64,000 bases of DNA from Venturia oleaginea (Eukaryota; Ascomycota; Dothideomycetes; Venturiales; Venturiaceae), in NCBI GenBank assembly GCA_013176395.1, contig JABMLP010000006.1, positions 992,001 through 1,056,000 on the forward strand. The letters run 5' to 3'. The notes below the pieces were generated by a model, which did no database searches, was not told the DNA's origin, and saw only the letters and a program-made list of their open reading frames with translations. The position numbers and the translations under genes were made by a program. Of the stretch, positions 32,621 to 41,637 are shown piece after piece (positions within the stretch are counted from its first letter, which is position 1; each line of letters opens with the position of its first letter).

Positions 32621-33300
32621 GAAGACACAGAGTAGAAGGGGGGACGAGCAGAGACTACGGACGGGAAGGAGGAGAAGCTGAAGTGAGAAATGAGCGGAAT
32701 TCCCGAGCCATGGACGGTACAAACACTGTCCATCAGTACAAACTCCAACCAACCAGGAGAAAGCGTTAGAGAGCTGAAGGTGCGATGAGGGTCTTGAGGA
32801 GGGACCGAGGAGAGAAGGGGAGGTGTGGACTGAAGATTGCTGTGAGGTGAAGGAGGGAGGAGAGATTGGGTGGAAGTTGTTTATTTATTAACGGCGCGTT
32901 ACCAGAGCGCGCCGTGTCCGTTACCACGCCCTCACCTGGACTCGCAATGTTTGGGTCCTCACGATGCTTGGCATATTGAATCCTGGTGTTGTAAAAATCC
33001 TGGACCCTGGATTTACAACAACAATGGCCAACTCGGAAACTGGACAACACCGGCCCGGAACAGAGGATTGGGAGCATTAGGACCGGAGGGTGTCCTATAC
33101 TGACCACAGTATAGATGACTCGGGTAGTGAACGGGGGGGCATAGTTCGACGGCGCCGGTCCATGGACGGGGCGCGGTCTGGAAAGTGACGAAAGGCTTTT
33201 TTATCCCAGAGAGTTGGGTTTTTGCAATTGTAGATAGAGATTGTGGGCACACGGCGCATACGCCATTACATACCACGTAAAAACCCGATTAATACATATC
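32621..33300. other. LINE 3' non-coding region
   Basis: Non-coding sequence after ORF2. It includes a small inverted repeat near 33098 (CTATACTG-ACCA-CAGTATAG). The end at about 33300 is a guess. Confidence 0.4.
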
Positions 33301-33526
33301 GCGGGCGTCACCGCCGTTGACACCTCGCGCAATATGGCTCGAATTTGGAAGAAACAGCACCAAACAGCATTACGCGCATCGAATCCGTCTTCATGATCGG
33401 GTCTGCAATCGAGACCAAGAAAAAGTCCACACTATCTATATTCTTCACACTCCCCCAAAGAGATTCGGCAAGCCGTTCTCATTCACAGCTTCGACGGCGA
33501 GTTACCACCGCTGAAAGGGTATTGCT

Positions 33527-33765
33527 ACAGTACTAGGGCAAAAGTTTCCGTACAATTAAGCGAAAAACGCGAAATTTACACCTCTCATTTTTAATATAAG
33601 TTATTACCTTTATACTACTATTATACCACCTCAACGCAAGCTATTAACTCCTATAAGCTCGTAAAGGCTTCCTAATGATCGTCTTACTCCATATCAACGC
33701 GGTAAAATTGATACGTAGCGTGAAGCTGGGCTTAGTTTATGTGTAATTACGGCGCTATAAAAACT
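33527..33765 (+). mobile_element. 5' stub of a Tc1/mariner-type DNA transposon
   Basis: It begins with a probable inverted-repeat end (ACAGTACTAGGGCAAAAGTT at about 33527-33546). It continues with a degraded transposase N-terminus: PPQRKLLTPI, then LTPYQRGKID and REAGLSL in a frame with stops. The pattern 'LTPYERGKI...EAGLS' is the usual start of fungal Tc1-like transposases. The element is cut off at about 33765 where copia sequence begins; no DDE part or right end is present. Confidence 0.5.
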
Positions 33766-33779
33766 ACCACATTCCACCA

Positions 33780-35439
33780 TACGAGGTAGACTGGCAAGCC
33801 AAACCAGTCATCTTTCATCTCGTCGTCTACAGAGCCAAGGCATACCCCCTGAACAAGTCAATTCCAAAGCTGGATCGAGAGGATTCTCGTGCATTCATTG
33901 GCTAATGGTGGGCTTTGAAGGCACAGGAATTTACAGGGTTTGGATACCCTCACAGAGTAAGGTGATTCGCACTCGAGATGTCGTCCTTGACGAGGATGAC
34001 CATGTGTATGACCCAGCTGAACTTGACGCCGCAATCATGTTTCCTGAACATATTGAGACCCATTTAGTCATCAAGCCACTGCCCCAGGTGCAATACGACG
34101 TGGATATGTCCGCAATTGAGCTCTCCGACAACACAGCAGACACGGCTGAAATGCAAATTCAGTCTCCTATCCTCGAATCTACTGAATTCAGTAATGACGA
34201 CTTTGCAACACTAAGACGAGGCTCTACTGCCTCCACCGAAGAGCAAGATGAGGAGGATTCCTCATCAAAGGGTGGAGATACGGTGATCGGAAGCCTCATA
34301 CAGTCTCCTCCTACGGAATATACGCCATCTGCAATGTCACTAACCCCTCAAAGGGTGACAAAGCCACCAAGAGCACCCTCAGGGGCGGCCTTAAGGACAG
34401 CATCAAGAGCCACATCAGCAACATCCTCTCGATTGTCGTCAGCCCCAGCATCCACAGCCTCATCCGCATCCGGCAAAGCCAAGGCTAAGGTAAAGCCTAG
34501 CTACTCATACACCAGAGAGGCTCCTAAAAAGGAAATCTCCAGCGAAAACGTACCAGTTTACGAGGGTCGCACACGAGGTGATAGGAAGAAACAGGGTCCT
34601 GCTGGATCTAGCCTATACACCACATTTGAGGATGCATCTGATTGGAACTCTGCATTCAGTGCTTTCATCACATCAGTCAAACAGCATCGTGATAACCTTC
34701 CACCGGTACCAGAATCCTACGAGGAAGCCAAACTCCATTCCTCTGTGGCCACAGTGGCTAGAAGCTATGCTCACCGAGATCCAGCGTTGCAAAAAGAAAG
34801 GTGTTTTCAAGGAAGTCTCCCATATCAAGAATATGACTCCCAGACCCCTACCTTTGAAGTGGGTTTACACGTACAAATTCGACGGCAATGGCTACCTCAT
34901 TCGACTCAAAGCACGACTGTGTGTGCGAGGAGACAAACAACCACTCAATAGCATGGATACCTATGCTGCAACCCTGGCATCAGAAGTTATGCGATTCTTA
35001 CTCGCTATGGCAGCACACTTTAACCTTGAAATGACTCAATACGATGCCGTCATCGCATTCCTGAACGCTCACCTTGACGAGACGGTCTACACACATCCAC
35101 CACCAGGTTTCGGCAAGAAAGGACAACTTTGGCTCCTAATGATGGCCCTATACGGTCTCCGAAGATCGCAACATCTCTGGCACAACGAATTCTCATCATT
35201 CCTGCAATCCTTAGGACTCATGCCTATTCCAGGAGTCAATTGTCTCTACCATAATGAATGGCTCATCGTCTTCTTCTTTGTAGATGACATCATATGCCTC
35301 TACCGCAGCAAAGATGAGTCCCAATTCAAACAATTTGAGGCTAGATTATCGGCTAAATACGAGCTACGCTTCATGGGAAAACCAGAGTACTTTCTGGGCA
35401 TCAGGATCACTCGAAATCGAGAGAAGCAAACCATCACGC
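33780..35439 (+). pseudogene. Degraded Ty1/copia Pol fragment (IN C-terminus to RT)
   Basis: A plus-strand copia polyprotein lacking its 5' part. It starts in the integrase tail (YEVDWQAKPVIFHLVVYRAK), is frameshifted near 33903, reads through IYRVWIPSQSKVIRTRDVV and a low-complexity Ser/Thr/Ala spacer, and is frameshifted again near 34740. The reverse transcriptase follows with WVYTYKFDGNGYLIRLKARL, TQYDAVIAFLNAHLDE, MALYGLRRSQHLWHNEF and VFFFVDDIICLY. At 35439 it is cut by a younger minus-strand copia insertion, beyond which it resumes at 41034 in frame. Confidence 0.85.
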
Positions 35440-35568
35440 TGTCAAAAGGTAGATGAAGCAGACTGAAATCTGAATTGATGATCGTGGGCATGCCCATATA
35501 TATACACGATTGAGGGGCTCGTGCTCAAGCTAGTACAAATGAGGTGAATGAAATGAGTTCATTTGACA
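35440..35568 (-). repeat. 3' LTR of the near-intact copia element
   Basis: 129 bp, identical to the other LTR by direct reading. On the element's sense strand it begins TGTCAAATGAAC and ends CTTTTGACA, with TATATATATGGG as a likely TATA region. Confidence 0.95.
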
Positions 35569-35585
35569 GCCCCCCTGCTTGAGAC
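35569..35585 (-). promoter_or_regulatory. Polypurine tract of the near-intact copia element
   Basis: Directly before the 3' LTR the sense strand reads AAGCAGGGGGGC, the expected site for priming plus-strand DNA synthesis. Confidence 0.7.
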
Positions 35586-35734
35586 AGAATGAGATCGTGC
35601 AAATGAGTTGAATCCATTGAAAGATCCTGAAAGACCAAGGAGAATGCCAGCAGACATAGAGGAGAGAGATTGAGACCGCCAGCAGGCTAACCACATTGAG
35701 ATAATATAATGATCAGAAAGTGCCGCCAGTCGAC

Positions 35735-38700
35735 TCAGAATGAGGGCCATGGAATCGCGTCAATCATGATGCCCAGGGCGGCCCTGAAGTTTTCGAATGT
35801 GGGCCTTGGCAGGCCTTTGGTGAGGCCGTCGGCGACCATCTTTGCAGTCCGTATGTACTTGAGAATGATGGAACCTTTGGCGACCTTCTCTCGAATCCAG
35901 TGATGCTTTGCGTCCATAGCCTTGTTGCGGCCGTGTGATTGTGGGTTCTTGGCGAGAGCAATGGCGCCTTGATTGTCAGCATAGATGACTGTAGTGGTAG
36001 GACCGAATTCGGGGTTGATCTCGTGAAGTAGTCACTGCAGCCAAATGGCCTCTTTTACTGCATTCGTTTGACCAATGTATTCGGCCTCACAAGTGGAGAG
36101 TGACACTGTAGCTTGTCGTTTGGATGACCAGCTAATTGCTCCACTGCCGATGTTGAAAAGATATCCAGATGTTGATCGCCTTGTACCGACGTCGCCAGCC
36201 CAGTCAGAGTCAGTGAAGCCTTTGAGGTAGCGAAAGATGTCTTCCACCAAGTACCAATGTGCGATGGTTGGATTGGCCGCAAAGCGACTGACGAGAGAGA
36301 CTGCAAAGGCAATATCAGGCCGGGTACCGAGCATTGCATACATGAGTGACCCGACAGCGGATTGATATTTAGTTCTGAACTGAGGGTCTGCACGGTAGTC
36401 TTCTTTGGCGGGTTCAGGGCGGCAAGATGGGTTGATTGGAATGGGTTTGGGATAACAATCGGAGAAGGCATGATTCTCGAGAATCTTCGTGATGTATGCA
36501 GTTTGGTTAATTGCAATTGAGCGATTCTGACGATCCCTCTGAAGTGCCATGCCGAGATGGAACTTTGCCGGCCCTAGGTCAGTCATCTGAAAGCGCTTGT
36601 GCAAGGCATCTTTCAGAAGATTGATCTCGTTCATATCGGGCCCAACAAGCAGAAGATCGTCAACATAGATAGCGACGAACAGCTGTCCTTTGTGGAAGAC
36701 ACTGAAGTCACTATCTAGCATTGAGAACCCGAGAGAGACAAGGAATGCGGATAGAGTTTCATACCAAACCCTAGGTGCCTGCTTGAGGCCGTATAATGCA
36801 CGATTGAGCCGACAGTAGTCATCACCAACCTCGAAGCCACGAGGTTGACAAACGAAGATAGTTTCATCAACCTCGCCATAGAGAAAGGCAGTTTTGACGT
36901 CCATCTGCTCAATCTCCCAGTCAAGGGAGGCAGCAATAGCAAAGAGAGCTTTGTATGCCATCGACTTTACCACAGAGGCAAAGGTATCATGGAAGTTAAT
37001 GCCGAATTCCTGCTCGAAACCTCTCACCACGTATCTTGCCTTAAATCTCAGCACAGTACCGTCGGCACCGCGCTTCAATTTGAACATCCACTTACCCGTC
37101 AGTGGCCTTGCGCCCTCTGGGAGTGTTGTGAGTGTCCAGACGTTGTTGTCATCTATTGAATGCATCTCCTCCTTCATCGCCTTGAGCCATTGAGGAGCAT
37201 AAGGTGATGACATGGCTTGGTTGTATGTTGTAGGCTCGAATGGCTCAGTAGAGGCTGCGAGGCTTAGGAAGGAGAGGAGGCAGTAGGCAGAAGATTTGGC
37301 GATATTGGCGTGAAAGGCGAGGGATTCATCAATGAGCTTCGCAATTTCTGTGGCTTTGTGGACGCTGTACAGGCCAATAAATGAGTTAAGGCCTGCAGCC
37401 TCACGGGCTCTCTTGCTTGGGCGATCTGGGCGACGTGTTCTCACCGCGACGGAGTGGGATTCTCGTGGTGGCGCGTCACCCATCACTGATGGAGGGTCAG
37501 AGAGGTTAGAGGAGTCAGAGTTTTCGGAATCTGGGAGAGTAGCCTCTTCGCGAGCTGGTGGCTCAACGCGTTGAGGGGTTGGTGAGTGAGAGAGATGACC
37601 AGGTTGGTCAATGGGTGTGGTTGAGATGGGGAGTTGATGATGATAAGTGATAGGTTGGCGGCGCTTGATGGATTCGTCGGCGTGAAAGGTTGATGTACGA
37701 ATGATGCGACCATTTTCGAGCAAGACTTTGTAGATGCTGTGGCCATCGAAGCCAACGAATTTGCCTGCTAGGGAGCGATCTTTGAAGCCTTTGGTCTTCC
37801 TTGTGATGGCCCAGCCGTTGCTACCAAAGATGAGCATATTGGAGACTGAGGGAGCAATGGAGGTCCAGGCCTCAAAGATGGTCATTGTAAGGCTGGGATG
37901 GGGTCCTAAGACGCGTACAAAGTTGGCGTAGGCATATGCGAGAGGCCAGTACTTGGTAGGAAGTTGTGAGGCAATCATCATAGGGTTTGCCATTGACGAG
38001 ATGACGCCGTTGAAGCGCTCGGATCGAGGATTCTGCTCAGGATTGTATTGAGTCGTGCAGTGGTGAGTGATTCCCTGAGAGAGAAGTACGGCTTCATCTG
38101 CTGATTTAACGTATTCTCCTCCATTGTCAGTCTGGTAGAAATGAATTCGCATAGTAGCAGTCTCGTGGGTGAGCTTGAATTGCTGGAAGAGAGCAAACAC
38201 CTCATCTTTATGCTTCATGAAATGGACCTCAGAATAGCCAGTATAGTCATCAATGAAGCTGACAACCCATAGTTCTCCGCGAAAACCACGCGTTGGGTAG
38301 GGCCCAGTGACATCTGAATGGATTAGATCGAGTTTGAAGCGGCCTCTCATGATGTGACCAGTGTGAGGTGTCCTCTTCATCTTCCCAAGCATGCAGGCTT
38401 CGCATGGAGGTTGGCGATCGATAGGTCTTGAGAGGTCCATTCCTGTCACCATCTTTTCGAGAGCGCGAATGCGTGGAGGACTGATGTGTGCAAGCCTTTC
38501 ATGCCAGAGTTGTAATGTATCTGAATTGATGGCTGCAAAAGATACGGGTTGACGGCGAAGATGGAGAGGGAAGACGCCATTGACGCGACCGGTGGTGAAT
38601 GTGAACTTGTCTGGGATATAGATTTTGAAGCCTGATGTGTCAACTGAGAAGTTGACGCCTTTAGAGAGAAGTTGATCAAAGGAAAGCAGATTAACACCTG

Positions 38701-39886
38701 CCTCAGGGCAATGTTCGACTCCATGAAAGTCTACAGGGCGAAATGAGCCTTTGGTAGTGGTGACCCAGAGTCTGACTGTGCCTGTACCGATGACTTTTGC
38801 TGTAGAGCCAGAGAGACCACTGAATTGACGCTGTTGAGATGGAGGAAGGGCGCGATATTCGACGAATGCAGAGCGATCCCAGGTAAGGTGACGGCCGCAG
38901 GCGCTGTCCAGCAGCCATTGGTGAAGAAGGTCAGTCCAAGGGAAGTCCTCTCGAGCCATTAAGGCGGTAACTTTCTTGGTATCTGGCTTCTTGGTGTCTT
39001 TGGTATCAGCGCGAGGTCTCTTCTGTTGATTCTGGTTGCCTTTCTGATTGTGAAAGCATTCGTGCTTGGTATGGAATGCGCGGTTGCATTTGGTACAATA
39101 AGATGCGTGGATTTTGACTGTATCACCGATGACTTCTTCGCTGTACACGCCTTTTCGCACAAAGGTAGTTGGAAGGGAAGGAATGGAGGGTTGAATGACT
39201 ATTGCAGCGACTGTAGAGTGGGTGTTAAGATGACTACGCTCCTCGTTCCTGACGCGATGAACGGTTTCTTCGAAGGAGATTGGGTCATTCTTTTCAGTCT
39301 TGAGGATGTTGGCAGTCTGATTGAAGGTACTGATAAAGGTATCGAAGGCAGGGCCAAGGTTACCTAGGTAATGTTGGACGATAAAGGGTACTGGAAGCAC
39401 GACGTCTGAGTTGAGTTCGTCGAAGGCGCGGATAATACGTCTGAAGTCTTCGGTGTAGGAAAGAAGGTCTGGAGAGTTCGAATATGAGAGGTTGTTCCAT
39501 TCCCTGCATAGTTCTGCGAATGTGCCGGCGCCCTGAGGTCTGAATCTCTTAAGCAGCTCATCGCAGAGCTTCTTGACAGTGTCAAACTTAGGATCCTTCA
39601 CCCAGGACTTAGCTTCTGTTCCGAGACGCGTGCGAAGGGCGGAGAGAGCAAGTCTTTGTGATTTCTTCCATACGACCGATAAGTCTGGGGTTGTAGAGTT
39701 TCGAGTAGTGACGCCTTCGACGGTAGGAGGTAAGATGGGATTGTCAAGGATAAGTTCGAAATCCTGGTGGAGAAGATAGGTGTCCACCAGTTCAATCCAC
39801 ATAGTAACAGAATAACCATCCTGAAGTATTGGTATGTCTTTGAATTTGAAGGATCCAGAGCCGAATCCAGCTTGAGTTTCAGCCAT
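35735..39886 (-). pseudogene. Copia Gag-Pol polyprotein with a single in-frame stop
   Basis: ATG at 39886 (MAETQAGFG). The first 1284 codons read without break, TGA follows at about 36034-36032, and the same frame continues to 35735. Order: Gag (1-300) with a CX2CX4HX4H/C-type knuckle CTKCNRAFHTKHEC (about 262); protease with LLDSACGRHLTW (about 327), DSA where DSG or DTG is usual; integrase HH-CC from LWHERLAH to CEACMLGK (about 460-510), then the Asp, Asp and Glu in LIHSDVTGPY, YQTDNGGEY and NPRSERFNG (about 520, 587, 622); reverse transcriptase with ALYGLKQAPRVWY and AIYVDDLLLVG (about 1075); RNase H with TDSDWAG (about 1227), CEAEYIG and, beyond the stop, IYADNQGAIALAKNP and AKHHWIREKV. 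The stop lies where an Arg codon would fit (CGA to TGA). Confidence 0.9.
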
Positions 39887-39940
39887 GAGTGTAGATTGAG
39901 AATATGAAGACTTAGTGATTGTATCGCATCGTCGCAGTCG

Positions 39941-40593
39941 AGGAGATTTGGCTTAAGTTTCAGCCATGAGTGCTTGTCTGCTCACCGTCGTAGCGGGTCA
40001 CGGAGACATGATCGAGAGATTTGGCTTAAGTTTCAGCCATGAGTGCATGTCTGCTCACCGTCGTAGCGGGTCACGGAGACATGATCGGGAGATCTGGCTT
40101 AAGTTTCGGCCATGAGTGCATGTCTGCTCACCGTCGTAGCGGGTCACGGAGACATGATCGAGAGATTTGGCTTAAGTTTCAGCCATGAGTGCATGTCTGC
40201 TCACCGTCGTAGCGGGTCACGGAGACATGATCGGGACATCTGGCTTAAGTTTCGGCCATGAGTGCATGTCTGCTCACCGTCGTAGCGGGTCACGGAGACA
40301 TGATCGAGAGATTTGGCTTAAGTTTCAGCCATGAGTGCATGTCTGCTCACCGTCGTAGCGGGTCACGGAGACATGATCGAGGGATTTGGCTTAAGTTTCA
40401 GCCATGAGTGCATGTCTGCTCACCGTCGTAGCGGGTCACGGAGACATGATCGAGAGATCTGGCTTAAGTTTCGGCCATGAGTGCATGTCTGCTCACCGTC
40501 CTAGCGGGTCACGGAGACGTGACCGAGAGATCTGGCTTAAATTTCAGCATTGATTGCATGCCTGCTCACCGTCGTAGCGGGTCACGGAGACAT
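39941..40593 (-). repeat. Nine 73-bp tandem repeats in the copia 5' leader
   Basis: The motif containing GGCTTAAGTTTCAGCCATGA recurs every 73 bp (CAGCCATGAG or CGGCCATGAG at 39961, 40034, 40107, 40180, 40253, 40326, 40399 and 40472), with a ninth diverged unit at about 40545. On the sense strand the array lies between the 5' LTR and the Gag-Pol ATG. Eight units contain ATG-GC(T/C)-GAA-ACT-TAA, which copies the first four Gag codons and then stops. Most units also contain overlapping ATG frames (ATGTCTCCGTGA, and a 16-codon one starting ATGCACTCATGG). Confidence 0.95.
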
Positions 40594-40883
40594 CGAAGAC
40601 CACTTAGCTAATGCAAGGATTTGTATGAGCGATAGGAACTGTACGGGTGATATTTCTGACGTGTAGGGGAGCGAGAGACCTGAGAAGCGGCGTGAACAGA
40701 GCTTGTAGTAACTAGAAGCGCAATCGACGAGGTTCTGAGATTTGTCGTGTGCCTTGACGTGAGAGAGATCAGCGGGAGGGTTCGAATGGGTCATAGAAAG
40801 CCGTTGGCCGCGTGGTGATTCAACACCAAGGAATCTGCTTTGCGTGGTAGGTCAAATTATATATGGGCACAGCGGTAGTGCAA

Positions 40884-40899
40884 GCCCGGGCTCATAACC
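40884..40899 (-). promoter_or_regulatory. Half-tRNA primer-binding site (initiator tRNA-Met anticodon arm)
   Basis: Directly after the 5' LTR the sense strand reads GGTTATGAGCCCGGGC. Its complement, GCCCGGGCTCATAACC, is the anticodon arm of eukaryotic initiator tRNA-Met with the CAT anticodon, not a tRNA 3' end. Drosophila copia and yeast Ty5 are known to prime from such a cleaved half-tRNA. Confidence 0.7.
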
Positions 40900-41028
40900 T
40901 GTCAAAAGGTAGATGAAGCAGACTGAAATCTGAATTGATGATCGTGGGCATGCCCATATATATACACGATTGAGGGGCTCGTGCTCAAGCTAGTACAAAT
41001 GAGGTGAATGAAATGAGTTCATTTGACA
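40900..41028 (-). repeat. 5' LTR of the near-intact copia element
   Basis: 129 bp, carrying the element's promoter. It is followed on the minus strand by the primer-binding site at 40884-40899. Confidence 0.95.
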
Positions 41029-41358
41029 CACGCTGTGCCAAGACGCCTACATCGACAAGATGGTCAAGAAGTTTCAATCCTCTATGCTACCACATAAGGT
41101 ATTCACTCCTCTTCCACCAGGGAAGCTTGCATTATACGAGGGCCAGGCCTCAGATTCTCAAATCCGAGAGATGCAAGCGAAAGTCGGCCATTTAGGTTAT
41201 GCCGCACACATTGCTAGGCCCGATATCGCCTACGCAACCTCTCATTTGGCAGAATTTCAGAAGAATCCGTCCCCTGCCCACTTAAATGCCGGCAATCACT
41301 GCATGTTCCTACCTGAGGGACCACAAGAATCTCTCTATTCAGTACTCAGGGCCAGGTC
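41029..41358 (+). pseudogene. Continuation of the degraded copia Pol (RT end to RNase H start)
   Basis: After the duplicated CACGC the interrupted frame resumes with LCQDAYIDKMVKKF, then VGHLGYAAHIARPDIAYATS and HLAEFQKNPSPAHLNA, the usual copia stretch after the reverse transcriptase. It fades near 41350 where minus-strand gypsy sequence begins. A plus-strand copia piece at 45947 starts at a homologous position but differs in about 30% of the overlapping bases. Confidence 0.8.
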
Positions 41359-41402
41359 TCTTCTTCTATTCGTTGCACAAAAGTCTCAGCATCGGCTGTT
41401 GG

Positions 41403-41637
41403 TGTCACGGAGTGACACTGAGAGTGTTACCATGAACTGGTATACACGTGATTCTAGCGCACAAACCGAGGAATTCCTTACCTACCTCGCGATTCCTCCA
41501 CTGTGCTTAGATTCTTCACGCAATGTCTTGACTCTTAGAAAGATAATACCATTTGAACTCTATCACGCTCGCTCATAGCTAGTACGGCTAAACACTCGTC
41601 AACGTGCTTTACGACTACTTCTATCGCTCCCGTGACA
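41403..41637. mobile_element. Solo LTR, 235 bp, inserted in gypsy copy 1
   Basis: The insertion begins TGTCACGGAGTGACA and ends TCGCTCCCGTGACA, so it has TG...CA ends within a short inverted repeat. It is flanked by a perfect 5-bp duplication GTTGG (41398-41402 and 41638-41642). Gypsy copy 2 has the empty site (GCTGTTGGTGAGTTACT near 60405-60421). No internal region is present, so an LTR-LTR recombination product of an unrelated LTR family is the best reading. Confidence 0.85.

Larger units (their letters stand above)
27326..33300 (+). mobile_element. Tad-like LINE (non-LTR retrotransposon) without visible RNase H
   Basis: Two overlapping ORFs, Gag-like then endonuclease-reverse transcriptase, on the plus strand, with about 680 bp of 3' non-coding sequence. 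The ends are approximate: no poly(A) tail or flanking duplication is visible. The second ORF has several lesions, so this is a dead copy. Confidence 0.75.
35440..41028 (-). mobile_element. Near-intact Ty1/copia retrotransposon, 5589 bp, recent
   Basis: Two identical 129-bp LTRs (35440-35568 and 40900-41028; TGTC...GACA) flank one long Gag-Pol ORF on the minus strand. A 5-bp duplication CACGC (35435-35439 and 41029-41033) marks the insertion into an older copia element, whose frame is continuous when the insertion is skipped. The only coding lesion seen is one in-frame TGA in RNase H. Identical LTRs mean a very recent insertion or recent conversion. Confidence 0.95.

Noticed and set aside
39941..40593. 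CRISPR-like array
   Set aside because: The repeats are directly adjacent with no unique spacers, belong to a retrotransposon leader and the genome is eukaryotic.
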